Assembly: GCA_003231975.1 (NCBI GenBank)
Contig: QIKW01000195.1
Span: 1 to 43,332, forward strand
Source of the DNA: Acidimicrobiia bacterium
GTDB taxonomy: Bacteria > Actinomycetota > Acidimicrobiia > Acidimicrobiales > SZUA-35
DNA length: 43,332 nucleotides
Direction: 5' to 3'
Shown here one piece after another: positions 24,803-33,749 of this stretch (positions within the stretch are counted from its first letter, which is position 1; each line of letters begins with the position of its first letter). The notes under the pieces are model-generated. The model did no database searches and had not been told where the DNA came from. It was given only the letters and a program-made list of their open reading frames with translations. The position numbers and the translations under genes are program-made.

Positions 24803-24845
24803 AGTTGAATGCTTCAACTAGCGGAAACTTTCCGTAGCAGTTGAA
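24803..24845 (+). promoter_or_regulatory. Two mutually exclusive hairpins after aapJ
   Basis: The segment TTCAACT (24813-24819) can pair with AGTTGAA on its left (24803-24809, three-base loop). It can equally pair with AGTTGAA on its right (24839-24845), enclosing a small CGGAA/TTCCG stem. Only one of these can form at a time. The element sits directly in front of the strong hairpin at 24852-24884. Confidence 0.55.
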
Positions 24846-24851
24846 AAGTAT

Positions 24852-24884
24852 CTGAGGGTGGGCCAGTCTCTGGTCCACCCTCAG
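24852..24884 (+). terminator. Strong hairpin between aapJ and aapQ
   Basis: CTGAGGGTGG pairs perfectly with CCACCCTCAG. Inside, a G-T pair and CCAG/CTGG extend the stem to 15 bp around a three-base loop. No U-tract follows. It probably stabilises the aapJ 3' end or causes partial termination before the permease genes. It contains the GTG that the ORF track uses as the permease start, which is another reason to prefer GTG 24945. Confidence 0.75.
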
Positions 24885-24944
24885 TGCCGTATAGGGGACC
24901 GACGCCGCCTCGTTTGGCGGCAAATCAAGGGGAACGAGAGACAC

Positions 24945-26513
24945 GTGGCAGCTGCTACACCATCAAGCCTGGTGCCCGACAGGGCAATGCATCACAAAAG
25001 GCCGCCCTTCTGGCGAAACGTAGGTGTTCTCAAGTGGGTGGTGCAAATAGTTGTGCTGCTCCTGGTAATCGGCGCCTTCTGGTTCCTTTCAACCCAGGCA
25101 CTCAGCAACCTCGACGACAAAGGCATCCCGGTTGACTACAACTGGATGTCTGGCCCGGCAAACATTCAGCTTGGCGAGGGAATCGACACTGTCCCCAATA
25201 GCGCAGGCCGGGCCCTGTGGTCTGGCATGGTTACAACGCTGCGGCTGGCAGGGGCTGGCATTGTGGCCTCAACCATCCTTGGGGTGCTGATCGGGCTGGC
25301 CAGGCTTTCAAACAACTGGCTTGCCAACCGGGCGGCCGGAACCTTCATAGAAACGCTTCGCAACATTCCCGTTCTGGTGCAAATGTTGCTGTGGTTTGCA
25401 ATCCTTACCTCGCTGGGAGACCTTGTAAACAACGACCCGGAAACCGCCGCCAACGAGGAATCGGGGCCAATACCGGGCTGGCTGTACATCTCGAAAAAGG
25501 GAATCTCGCTCCCCCGGTTCTTCTGGGCCGACGGCTTCTACCAATGGCTGGTGTTCCTGATTGTTGGCGGAGCAATCGCCATGTTTGTGCGAAGGCGCAT
25601 TCAGGCCAAACAGAACCTGGTTGGCGGCACCGCTCCAACAGCCAGTGTGCCGCTGGCCATCTTTGCAGCCTTTGCCGTTGTTGGCTGGTTCATCAACCCG
25701 GTGGTTGGCGGGATCGGCAACGTCTTTGACGCCATGGAAAGCGCCTGGGGCTCAATCCCCGAAAGCGGGATGAGAATCTTCCTCAGCGTGGCAGCAGTTG
25801 CTGCTGCTGCGCTCTGGATCAAGCGGTTCCTCGATTCCAAGCGCTCTCCCGCCGGCTTGGCCAAGCTGACAGACGACGACTACTTCCGCATGATCTTTGC
25901 CGGGGTGGCGGCCTTGGCGTTCATGGCCTTTGCTTGGCGAGTGTGGCCCGGCGGGGCCAGCTGGCTGATCAACTCTGGCAGTGACTTCTGGGGCTGGCTT
26001 GGAGACAAGTTCGGCAACGGCCGAAATGCCAGACCGCTAGACGGCATGCGGCCAACAATCAACGAGGGTCGGTTTTCGAACTACGGGCCAACGGGCTGGA
26101 CAATGACGGTGTTCTTCGGCTCACTGTTCCTGGGCCTGGTTCTCTACACTGCCAGCTTCATCGCCGAAATCGTTAGGGGCGGCATCCTGGCGGTTCCAAA
26201 GGGCCAAACCGAGGCCGCAATGGCCCTTGGCCTCAGCCGGGTTCAGGCCCTGCGCAAGGTGATTCTGCCCCAGGCTTTCCGGGTGATCATGCCCCCACTT
26301 GGCAACCAATACCTGAACATCACAAAGAACACGTCGCTGGCCATCGCAGTTGGCCTCAGCGACGTCGTGCAAGTGGGCCAAACCGTCTACAACAAGAACA
26401 ATCAAACCCTCGCGGTGTTCGGAATCTGGATGGCGTTCTACCTCATCTGTTCCTTAACAATCTCTGCAATTGTGAACTTCGTCAACGGCCGCCTAGCAAT
26501 CGTGGAGCGCTGA
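24945..26513 (+). CDS. aapQ: Amino-acid ABC transporter permease (AapQ-like)
   Basis: An integral membrane permease of the polar amino-acid (HAAT) family. The MetI-like domain begins near residue 90 (SGMVTTLRLAGAGIVASTILG), followed by ETLRNIPVLVQMLLWF. After a long insert of about 230 residues with several extra hydrophobic segments come EIVRGGILAVPKGQTEAAMALGLSRVQALRKVILPQ, the EAA loop that contacts the ATPase. At 522 residues it is longer than typical AapQ (about 400). GTG 24945 is chosen with GGGGAACGAGAG upstream; ATG 24987 is possible. The aapM ATG lies one base after its TGA. Confidence 0.88.
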   Translation: MAAATPSSLVPDRAMHHKRPPFWRNVGVLKWVVQIVVLLLVIGAFWFLSTQALSNLDDKGIPVDYNWMSGPANIQLGEGIDTVPNSAGRALWSGMVTTLRLAGAGIVASTILGVLIGLARLSNNWLANRAAGTFIETLRNIPVLVQMLLWFAILTSLGDLVNNDPETAANEESGPIPGWLYISKKGISLPRFFWADGFYQWLVFLIVGGAIAMFVRRRIQAKQNLVGGTAPTASVPLAIFAAFAVVGWFINPVVGGIGNVFDAMESAWGSIPESGMRIFLSVAAVAAAALWIKRFLDSKRSPAGLAKLTDDDYFRMIFAGVAALAFMAFAWRVWPGGASWLINSGSDFWGWLGDKFGNGRNARPLDGMRPTINEGRFSNYGPTGWTMTVFFGSLFLGLVLYTASFIAEIVRGGILAVPKGQTEAAMALGLSRVQALRKVILPQAFRVIMPPLGNQYLNITKNTSLAIAVGLSDVVQVGQTVYNKNNQTLAVFGIWMAFYLICSLTISAIVNFVNGRLAIVER

Positions 26514-26514
26514 G

Positions 26515-28344
26515 ATGACAGACTCAATCAACACCGCACCAGCAACAGACAACCTCGATGCTCTGATTGCGGCGAATGCCCCGCCCGAAATACCAACCCA
26601 CGGCGCGGTCGACTGGATGAAGAAGAACCTCTTCTCGTCGATCTCAACAACCGTCCAGACCTTCTTGTTCATCACTCTGTTGGTGCTCATTCTCCGCTGG
26701 CTGCTTGGCCTGATCTTCGACCCGGAAGCCAGTTGGGACTCAGTCGCAACCAACATGCGGCTGCTGTTCACCTACAACTACCCAGCCGATCAATTCATCC
26801 GAATCTGGTTCACCGTTGGGGCCCTGCTCACCGCAGTTGGGCTCACCATTGCCGCCTGGGGGGTAGACCCGAAACTCTCGGTCAAGAAGCTGGGAGGCAA
26901 TCTGGTTGGCGTCGGGGCGCTAATTGCCATCATGGGGATAATCGCCCCAGCCTCGTCAACCATCAAGACCGGAATGATTGTTGTTGGCGTGCTGATTGCG
27001 GTGCTGGGCTACGGAATCAGCCGGGTATTAGGTGAGCAGAAAATCTCGTTCTTTCCGTTCCTCCTGGTGGTTGCTGGCTTTTGGTTGGCCGTGCTGTGGC
27101 TGGTGCCCTTTGGTCGCAACGAGTTCATAGACGGAGCCGTCTCGAACCTCCCAGGAACAATCAACCCAAGCACCAAGATCCCGTGGACCATTCTGATACT
27201 GCTGTTCCTTGGCTCGGTGCTGGCAGGCCGAGCGCTGGTAACAGTGATCAAACCCCAGGCCTTGCGGCTAACCATGATCGCCTGGTGGGTTGTTGGCCCG
27301 GCCTTCTTAATCTTCTTGGTACTGAGGGACCCTCAGTTCGACTACGACAAGGTGTTGCGCACCGACGTTCCCTGGGCCCTTGGTTTTGCCATCATCGGTG
27401 GCGCCATTCTGTATTGGTTGGCCAAGCCAGGGGTTGGCGAAATAGGTCGCCTTTTTGCCGCATCGGCCACCCTGTTCGCCCTCTTCAACTGGGTTGCGGC
27501 ATTCGCGGGCTGGTATTCGATGCTCCAGAAAGTCAGGCTGTCTTTCCTGGTGTTCGCTCTATTCGCCCTGGCTGCGCCCACCTTTGCCGGCGAGCGAAGC
27601 GTCAGGCTCAAGTTCGTTTACGCCTGGGTTGGAACCGTTGCCATCGGCCACTGGCTGATCACGGGAATCAACACCGTATCAACGCTAGACATTGCGGCTC
27701 CACCGTTCCTTGGCGGTTTCACTTTGTCTATGGTGATTGCCTACTACGTGATGTTGGCCTCGTTTCCGCTCGGCATCATTCTGGCTCTGGCCCGCACCTC
27801 GAAGCTGCCGATCTTTCGGCTGCTTTCAACGCTCTACATAGAGTTCGTTCGTGGCGTGCCCCTGATCACCATCCTGTTCTTCTTCTCAATCATGGTGAAC
27901 CTGTTCCTGCCAGGTGGAATGGAGCTGGCAGAGCTAGCTGCCATCTTCCTTGGTTACGCACTGTTCTCTGCCGCTTACATGGCCGAAAACGTCCGTGGCG
28001 GCCTCCAGTCCATCCGTGTCGGGCAGTACGAGGCCTCAGATGCTCTCGGTTTGACAACATCGCAGCGCACAATCTTCATAGTGTTACCCCAGGCGCTGCG
28101 AGTAACCATCCCCAACCTCGTTGGCCAGGCCATCGGCACCTTCAAAGAGACCTCCCTAATCGCAATCGTTGGCGGGTTCGACCTGCTGAACGTTGCCAAA
28201 CAATCAATCCCGAACCAGCCAGACTTCCTGGGCCAGAACAAGCCAGCGCTGTTGTTCATCTGTGCCATCTATTGGGCGGGTTCCTATTCAATGTCTCGAG
28301 CCTCGCGCAACCTCGAGACCAAGCTCGGGGTGGGCACTCGATGA
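26515..28344 (+). CDS. aapM: Amino-acid ABC transporter permease (AapM-like), oversized
   Basis: A 609-residue membrane protein. The MetI-like permease domain occupies only the last 210 residues or so: [38 protein letters not shown] and the EAA loop [31 protein letters not shown]. The first 390 residues hold many extra hydrophobic helices, more than in typical AapM proteins of about 380 residues. It pairs with AapQ to form the channel. It starts one base after the aapQ stop, and 70 bases separate it from aapP. Confidence 0.87.
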   Translation: MTDSINTAPATDNLDALIAANAPPEIPTHGAVDWMKKNLFSSISTTVQTFLFITLLVLILRWLLGLIFDPEASWDSVATNMRLLFTYNYPADQFIRIWFTVGALLTAVGLTIAAWGVDPKLSVKKLGGNLVGVGALIAIMGIIAPASSTIKTGMIVVGVLIAVLGYGISRVLGEQKISFFPFLLVVAGFWLAVLWLVPFGRNEFIDGAVSNLPGTINPSTKIPWTILILLFLGSVLAGRALVTVIKPQALRLTMIAWWVVGPAFLIFLVLRDPQFDYDKVLRTDVPWALGFAIIGGAILYWLAKPGVGEIGRLFAASATLFALFNWVAAFAGWYSMLQKVRLSFLVFALFALAAPTFAGERSVRLKFVYAWVGTVAIGHWLITGINTVSTLDIAAPPFLGGFTLSMVIAYYVMLASFPLGIILALARTSKLPIFRLLSTLYIEFVRGVPLITILFFFSIMVNLFLPGGMELAELAAIFLGYALFSAAYMAENVRGGLQSIRVGQYEASDALGLTTSQRTIFIVLPQALRVTIPNLVGQAIGTFKETSLIAIVGGFDLLNVAKQSIPNQPDFLGQNKPALLFICAIYWAGSYSMSRASRNLETKLGVGTR

Positions 28345-28414
28345 TTCCTTCCCCGCCCATTCGCTACCGTTCAACTCCAACTACAATTTCGTCGTCCTTT
28401 CCTTGGGAGCCAAA

Positions 28415-29188
28415 ATGACAATGACCGACACTGCACTAAGCGAAGAGCTTGCCTCCCGCCGCGACATGATCGAATGCGTTGGGGTTAAGAAATGGTTTGG
28501 AGACTTCCAGGCGTTAGGAGGCATCGACCTAACGGTTAAAGAGCAAGAGGTGATGGTGGTTCTTGGCCCGTCGGGCTCTGGCAAGTCAACCTTGATTCGC
28601 TGCATCAACCGGCTTGAGGTGCACCAGGAAGGCACCATCGTTGTTGACGGAATAGAGCTCACCAACGACCTGCGCAACATCGACAAGATCCGTTCCGAAG
28701 TTGGGATGGTGTTCCAGCAGTTCAACCTGTTCCCCCACCTCACGGTGATCGACAACATCACCCTGGCCCCCATTTGGGTTCGCAAAAAGTCAAAGGTTGA
28801 GGCCCTACGCGTCGCCAGGGAACTGCTTGAGCGGGTTGGCATTCCCGAGCAGGCCGAGAAGTTCCCTGGGCAGCTTTCGGGTGGTCAGCAACAGCGGGTT
28901 GCCATTGCCCGGTCTTTGGCCATGGAACCAAACATCATGCTGTTCGACGAACCAACCTCGGCGCTCGACCCCGAAATGATCTCAGAGGTACTTGACGTCA
29001 TGAAGGGCCTGGCCGAGTCTGGCATGACCATGGTGGTTGTAACCCACGAGATGGGCTTCGCCCGAGAAGTGGCAGACCGCCTCGTGTTCATGGAAGACGG
29101 AATGGTTGTTGAGATCAACAACCCCGAGGACTTCTTCACCAACCCGAAGTCTGAACGCACCCAGCTGTTCCTCAGCCAGATCCTCTAG
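28415..29188 (+). CDS. aapP: Amino-acid ABC transporter ATPase (AapP-like)
   Basis: A 257-residue ABC ATPase with Walker [11 protein letters not shown]-loop [12 protein letters not shown], signature [16 protein letters not shown], Walker [16 protein letters not shown] and the switch His in [16 protein letters not shown]. This is the polar amino-acid transporter type and powers AapQM. The track start at 28193 lies inside aapM; ATG 28415 with GGGAGC upstream gives the right N-terminus. Its stop shares the four bases CTAG with the convergent livG stop. Confidence 0.92.
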   Translation: MTMTDTALSEELASRRDMIECVGVKKWFGDFQALGGIDLTVKEQEVMVVLGPSGSGKSTLIRCINRLEVHQEGTIVVDGIELTNDLRNIDKIRSEVGMVFQQFNLFPHLTVIDNITLAPIWVRKKSKVEALRVARELLERVGIPEQAEKFPGQLSGGQQQRVAIARSLAMEPNIMLFDEPTSALDPEMISEVLDVMKGLAESGMTMVVVTHEMGFAREVADRLVFMEDGMVVEINNPEDFFTNPKSERTQLFLSQIL

Positions 29189-30000
29189 CCAACGTTGTCG
29201 GACAATTCGGTGCCGAGGTAGGCCGCAATCACGTCGGGGTTGGCCTGGATTTCATCTGGCAGGCCGGTGCCTATTGGCTTGCCGAAGTCGACAACCAGGA
29301 TGCGATCGGCGATGTCCATCACCAGGCCCATGTCGTGCTCTACCAGGATCATTGAGATCCCGAGCTCTTCACGAATGTCGAGGATGAACCGGGCCATGTC
29401 TTCGGTTTCTTCCAAGTTCATTCCGGCCACTGGCTCGTCTAGCAGCAGCAGTTCGGGGTCCATCGCCAGAGCCCTGCCCAGCTCAACTCGTTTCTGGATG
29501 CCGTATGGCAGTAGGGCAACCGGGAACTTGCGCCACTGCTGAATCTCGAGGAAGTCGATGATGTCTTCAACCCGTTCCCGATTCTCAAGCTCTTCCCGCT
29601 TGCCTGCCCCGAACCATTTCATTCCCTGAAACCAGTTGCCAGTCATGCGGATGTGGCGGCCGGTAAGGATGTTGTCGATCACCGTCATCTGGCCGAACAG
29701 GGCGATGTTTTGGAACGTGCGGGCAATGCCAAGCCCGGCAACAGCATCGGGGCGCTGGCCCATGATGCTTTCACCCTTCCAGCGGATGTCTCCCTCTTGG
29801 GGCCGGTAGACCTGGCTGATCGAATTGAACACTGAGGTTTTGCCTGCGCCGTTTGGGCCGATAACAGCGAAGAGTTCGCCTTCGGTCACATGGAAGCTCA
29901 CGCCGTCAATGGCTGTGACCCCACCGAAACGGAGCGTGACGTTGTCTACTTCGATCAGTGGGCCAACCAGGGGGCTAGCGGTAGCGTCTTGGTTGCTCAT
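29185..30000 (-). CDS. livG: LIV-type ABC transporter ATPase LivG
   Basis: A 271-residue ATPase with Walker [10 protein letters not shown], the LivG-type signature [19 protein letters not shown], Walker [13 protein letters not shown] and switch [15 protein letters not shown]. Together with LivF it drives the LivHM channel. ATG 30000 is preferred to the track's 30009 because it gives a 4-base ATGA overlap with the livF stop. It is the last gene of the fadD-livHMKFG operon. Confidence 0.92.
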   Translation of the reverse strand: MSNQDATASPLVGPLIEVDNVTLRFGGVTAIDGVSFHVTEGELFAVIGPNGAGKTSVFNSISQVYRPQEGDIRWKGESIMGQRPDAVAGLGIARTFQNIALFGQMTVIDNILTGRHIRMTGNWFQGMKWFGAGKREELENRERVEDIIDFLEIQQWRKFPVALLPYGIQKRVELGRALAMDPELLLLDEPVAGMNLEETEDMARFILDIREELGISMILVEHDMGLVMDIADRILVVDFGKPIGTGLPDEIQANPDVIAAYLGTELSDNVG

Positions 30001-30794
30001 GATGCCCACTTCTTGCGTCGTTTGTAGTGTTTGACGTCTCGGAACGATTTGCGCTGGCCGCCCTCGTCCTGGTGGAGGCCAAGGTAGAACTCTTTAACGT
30101 CGTCGTCGGCCAACAGCTTGGAGCCGGTGCCTTCCATCACGATCTTGCCGTTCTCCATGATGTAGCCATGGTTCGCTATTGACAGCGCCATCATGGCGTT
30201 CTGCTCGATCAGGAGAACGCTCATACCTTCGCGGTTCAGCTCAACGATCACGTCTCGAACCTGTTGCACCAGCAAGGGCGCCAGGCCAAGCGACGGCTCG
30301 TCAAGAATCAGCATCTTCGGTTGGGCCATGAGGGCCCGGCCTATGGCAAGCATCTGCTGCTCGCCGCCAGACATGTAGCCCGCCAGTTGTTTGCGCCGCT
30401 CGGCCAGGATGGGGAACAGCTCCATCACCTTGTCGTACTGGGCGGCTACCGCTGCTTTGTTTCTGTTGGTGAAGGCCCCAGTTTGCAGGTTTTCATCAAC
30501 GTTCAGCTCGCCAAAGCAGCGACGGCCCTCCATCACCTGGGCAATGCCGCCCTTCACAATTGATGACGGGCTGGCGTTTGTGATGTCTCTGCCGTCGAAG
30601 GTGATTGAGCCTTTTGTGATGTTGCCGTTGTGGTTATCGAGCAGTGCCGTGACGGCCCTGGCCGTTGTGGTCTTGCCTGCGCCGTTGGAACCGAGCAGCG
30701 CAACGATCTCGCCGTCCGGCAGCTCGATGGAGAGCCCACGTAGCACCAGAATCACCTCGTTGTAGACCACTTCGAGGTTCGCAATTTCCAGCAA
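29997..30794 (-). CDS. livF: LIV-type ABC transporter ATPase LivF
   Basis: A 265-residue ATPase with Walker A GSNGAGKTT, signature MSGGEQQMLAIGRALMAQP and Walker B MLILDEPSLGLAP, the usual LivF pattern. The 30-residue basic C-terminus (FRDVKHYKRRKKW) is longer than in many LivF proteins. The start is TTG 30794, backed by AGGAG seven bases upstream on the minus strand. A 98-base structured gap separates it from livK. Confidence 0.92.
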   Translation of the reverse strand: MLEIANLEVVYNEVILVLRGLSIELPDGEIVALLGSNGAGKTTTARAVTALLDNHNGNITKGSITFDGRDITNASPSSIVKGGIAQVMEGRRCFGELNVDENLQTGAFTNRNKAAVAAQYDKVMELFPILAERRKQLAGYMSGGEQQMLAIGRALMAQPKMLILDEPSLGLAPLLVQQVRDVIVELNREGMSVLLIEQNAMMALSIANHGYIMENGKIVMEGTGSKLLADDDVKEFYLGLHQDEGGQRKSFRDVKHYKRRKKWAS

Positions 30795-30834
30795 CAGCAG
30801 GCTCCTGGTTAGTAGGAAACGATTAAGCCGATAC

Positions 30835-30864
30835 TCCGGCTGGGGCAGTGATGCCCCAGCCGGA
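30835..30864 (-). terminator. Strong hairpin between livK and livF
   Basis: CCGGCTGGGGC pairs perfectly with GCCCCAGCCGG around a six-base loop, and one further T-A pair gives a 12-bp stem. It lies about 30 bases past the livK stop, in front of livF. No U-tract follows. It may protect livK mRNA or attenuate transcription into livFG. Confidence 0.75.
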
Positions 30865-30896
30865 AGATCAGCGAACTGATCTGATCAGATGATCAG
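30865..30896 (-). promoter_or_regulatory. GATC-rich overlapping hairpins at the livK stop
   Basis: On the minus strand AGATCAG-TTCG-CTGATCT (30865-30882) is a 7-bp stem with a UUCG tetraloop. A second stem, CTGATC/GATCAG (30881-30896), includes the livK stop codon and shares bases with the first, so the two may compete. Both precede the strong hairpin at 30835-30864. Confidence 0.5.
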
Positions 30897-32365
30897 ATGC
30901 AAGGACCGCCGAACTGGTAGTCGGCGGTGATGTCGGCAACAAACGGGCCCTCGATGAGGGTGAGACCGGACGAACCGGTCCCGGCGCTTACCGGCTGAAG
31001 ATCAAAGGTCGTTGCGTCTACATCGAAGATGTAGCTTTCACGAACAACGATCTCGTCGAAGGTGCCGTTGTAGCTCTGGTTGGGAGAGATGCCCTGGAAG
31101 TCAATGCTGACTTGCTGTGATGCAGCAACCACTCCGGCCCTTGTCATGTCGCCGTTCTCGGCGGCCTGAAGGAGGATGGTTTCAACCATGATGCCTTCGA
31201 TCCAACCCGTGATGTAAGAGTCGGAAAGAACGGCGTCTGGGCGACGCTCGACCATTGCGGCCACAAGGGTTTTCATGCCCTCACTGTCGTTGCCGTTCCA
31301 CGGCACCGCATAGCCCGACTGCCAGTAGTACTGGTCAAACAGTGGTGCGAGGTCAGACGAAAGCAGAGCCGGGTAGCTGAAGCTTGGGCCATTGCCAGAC
31401 CAGTCGGCTTCAAAGCCCTGGGCTACGGCGTTGCCGAACACGTCGGCCAGCTCACCTGGGGTGAGGGTGGTCCACACCATGGTGGCGCCAGAGGCAACCA
31501 GCTGGGCGATCACCGCGGTGCGATCGTCGCCTGCTACTTCGCCAATTCCGCTGTAGACAACTTCAATGTCTAGCAGTTCGGCAGCAATGACTGCGCCTGC
31601 GGCGCCGTCGGCCCCGTACTCACCAGGCCGGGAGATGATGGCCAACTTGGCTTCCTTGCCGTCGGCCTCAACCTTGCTCTTCAACCACGAAACGCCGTTC
31701 ATTGACTCAGCGCAGTACGTGGTTTGCTTCTCAAGGATGTTGGCGTTGGCAGGATCTGGCCACAGTGAGGCCCAGCTGAGCGGGATTACCAGCATGTTGT
31801 CTTCGGCTGCGTCTTCGGCGATGGCTGCGGTGATGGGTGACCCGGTGTTTTCCGAGATCATCACAACGCCCTCTTCAGACTCTTGAGCCAGTTCAAGATA
31901 GTTCTCGATGCCCTTGTCGGTGGCGTAGCCACTGTCGAGGATCACCGTTTCTACCTGGCGGCCGGCAATGCCGCCTGCGTCGTTGACCGCTTCCCAGTAA
32001 ACAACCTGGGCCTCAACAATTTCTGAGACCAAGGAGGCAAACGGGCCCGAGAGGTCGGCGTTCAGGCCGATCCGAATAGTGGTTTCTGTTACTCCGAAGT
32101 CGGTGAGGACCTCAGCAGCCTCTTCCATGGCGCCTTCGCCTTCGTCTTCCATGGCGTCTTCGTCTTCCATGGCCTCCATTTCCTCATCGGTCATGGCATC
32201 TTCGTCTTCCATGGCCTCCATTTCCTCATCGGTCATGGCATCTTCTTCATCTGGAGCCGCCGCCGTGGTGGCGGTTCCCGCGTCTACGTCGTCTCCGTCT
32301 CCTCCGCAGGCCGCGGCGATAAGGCCGAAAGCCATTAGGAGGGCGAACATTCGCTTTAGTTTCAT
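30893..32365 (-). CDS. livK: LIV-type ABC transporter substrate-binding lipoprotein LivK
   Basis: A signal peptide ends in a lipobox near residue 20 (LIAAACGGDG). A 60-residue Asp/Glu/Met linker includes two exact 14-residue repeats. From about residue 90 the type I binding-protein fold begins: TTIRIGLNADLSGPFASLV, YWEAVNDAGGIAGRQVETVILD and later EVAGDDRTAVIAQLVASGATMVW. It would bind branched-chain amino acids, amides or carboxylic acids outside the cell; the operon partner FadD favours an acid. AAGGGGAG upstream of the ATG is a strong ribosome-binding site. Confidence 0.9.
   Translation of the reverse strand: MKLKRMFALLMAFGLIAAACGGDGDDVDAGTATTAAAPDEEDAMTDEEMEAMEDEDAMTDEEMEAMEDEDAMEDEGEGAMEEAAEVLTDFGVTETTIRIGLNADLSGPFASLVSEIVEAQVVYWEAVNDAGGIAGRQVETVILDSGYATDKGIENYLELAQESEEGVVMISENTGSPITAAIAEDAAEDNMLVIPLSWASLWPDPANANILEKQTTYCAESMNGVSWLKSKVEADGKEAKLAIISRPGEYGADGAAGAVIAAELLDIEVVYSGIGEVAGDDRTAVIAQLVASGATMVWTTLTPGELADVFGNAVAQGFEADWSGNGPSFSYPALLSSDLAPLFDQYYWQSGYAVPWNGNDSEGMKTLVAAMVERRPDAVLSDSYITGWIEGIMVETILLQAAENGDMTRAGVVAASQQVSIDFQGISPNQSYNGTFDEIVVRESYIFDVDATTFDLQPVSAGTGSSGLTLIEGPFVADITADYQFGGPCI
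32157..32240. repeat. Perfect 42-bp tandem duplication in the livK linker
   Basis: Two identical 42-base units (32157-32198 and 32199-32240) encode DAMTDEEMEAMEDE repeats between the lipid anchor and the binding domain of LivK. A degenerate third unit lies next to them. Perfect identity suggests a recent, frame-preserving duplication. Confidence 0.9.
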
Positions 32366-32438
32366 CAGTATTTCTCCCCTTTTTTGTCCGATAGCTCGGC
32401 GGGTGCCGAACCAGCGACCAGATTGGGCAGCCGCTCAG

Positions 32439-33749
32439 CTAGTAGCTGAAGGGCCAACCTTTCCAGTAGTTGCGAACCCTCAGCCATATTCCGAACAGGC
32501 CAAGTGGTTCAAAGATCAAGAACACAACAATAAGTACGCCATAGATTACGAGATTCCAGAGGAAGACACTCATCGGCCACCCAGGAGACGTGGTTGAGAT
32601 CGAGATTGGGCCGAAATCTCCCTCTTGTCCGCTGGTTAGCAAGAAGTTGGCAATGGCGCTGATGGTGCCTTCTCCTTCCAGTTTCGAGGTCATCCAGGCT
32701 GTCAACTTCTCGACCATTCTTGGCAAGAGCTCAACGAACAACGTGCCAAGGATGGTGCCAGCGATGGTGCCAGCACCGCCAATCAGCAGGATGGCGATGA
32801 AGTCAACAGACAGAAGCAGCCCAAAGTCAACCGGAGAAACTCGGCCGTTCAAAGAGGCGAACAGAGCCCCGCCGATGCCAGCATAAAAAGAGCTGATGGC
32901 AAACCCCAACCGCTTGTAGTGGAACTCTGGCACTCCCATCACCTCGGCGGCAACGTCGCGGTCTCGGATGGCTTGAAGCGCCCGGCCGGTGCGGGTGCGC
33001 ACCAGGTTCTTGGCGAACCACATCATCAGCATGACCACGGCCAGCAGGAAGAAGAACTTCTTCTGCTCTTCGCTTAGATAGATGAGACCGAACCATTGGC
33101 CGTCTTCGTTCAGTGCAACCAGCGGGGTCTCTTCCTTCCACAGCCGTATGTCCATCTTTGGCCATTTGCGGCCAGATTCGAAATCTCCCGCGTACTCTGG
33201 CAGCATCCGGCCAAGGTGAAGCCCGATGAACACCAGGCCAACGGTAACAATGGCCAGATAGAGCCCTCTTACCTTCACTGCTGCTGGCGAGACTAAGATT
33301 CCGATCATGGCGGCTACCGCTCCCGATGCGGGCAGCCAGATCCACATTGGCAGACCAAGCCCACACTCACCCTGTTGTTCAAGCAAGCCAAGGTTGTCGT
33401 GGAACGGGATGCAGGCTCTCCAGCCGTCGTCGCTGGCGCCGCCAAGCACAACGGCGGTGTAGGCCCCACTGCCCATGAAGAAGGCATGGCCAAGCGACAC
33501 CTGCCCGGTAACCCCAACCAGAATGTTGATGCCAAGGGCGGCAACGGCGAACGTGAGGGTTTTTGAGACCGGGTTGAGCCAGGTGTTGCCAAGCAGAAAC
33601 TTCGGTATGTCGCCAAACACCGGCGCACCAAGCGCCATCAGCACCAGGCTTAACAGCAGGAACGAGGCGGCTCCTTTTTGGAACCACGTTGGGAATATGG
33701 CTGTGTCCTCTGAATAGGACGTTCGGAGGAGCGGGCGGCCAAGGCTCAT
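32439..33749 (-). CDS. livM: LIV-type ABC transporter permease LivM
   Basis: A 436-residue polytopic permease. Typical LivM features are NILVGVTGQVSLGHAFFMGSGAYTAVVL near residue 55, VRGLYLAIVTVGLVFIGLHLG, the cytoplasmic loop RTRTGRALQAIRDRDVAAEVMGV, and DFGLLLSVDFIAILLIGGAGTIAGTILG. A 50-residue hydrophilic insert (FESGRKWPKMDIRLW…) lies between helices. Its ATG immediately follows the livH TAA, so the two are coupled. Confidence 0.9.
   Translation of the reverse strand: MSLGRPLLRTSYSEDTAIFPTWFQKGAASFLLLSLVLMALGAPVFGDIPKFLLGNTWLNPVSKTLTFAVAALGINILVGVTGQVSLGHAFFMGSGAYTAVVLGGASDDGWRACIPFHDNLGLLEQQGECGLGLPMWIWLPASGAVAAMIGILVSPAAVKVRGLYLAIVTVGLVFIGLHLGRMLPEYAGDFESGRKWPKMDIRLWKEETPLVALNEDGQWFGLIYLSEEQKKFFFLLAVVMLMMWFAKNLVRTRTGRALQAIRDRDVAAEVMGVPEFHYKRLGFAISSFYAGIGGALFASLNGRVSPVDFGLLLSVDFIAILLIGGAGTIAGTILGTLFVELLPRMVEKLTAWMTSKLEGEGTISAIANFLLTSGQEGDFGPISISTTSPGWPMSVFLWNLVIYGVLIVVFLIFEPLGLFGIWLRVRNYWKGWPFSY

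Noticed and set aside
24852-24884. Rho-independent terminator ending the aapJ operon
   Set aside because: The stem is strong but no U-tract follows and the next genes belong to the same transporter; partial attenuation or stabilisation is more likely.
27081-28418. 445-codon plus-strand ORF inside aapM
   Set aside because: A shadow in another frame with an Arg/His-rich product; the AapM frame carries the permease motifs.
30865-30896. Dam-type GATC cluster as a replication or methylation site
   Set aside because: The GATC sites come from overlapping hairpin arms at the livK stop; no DnaA boxes or AT-rich segment are nearby.
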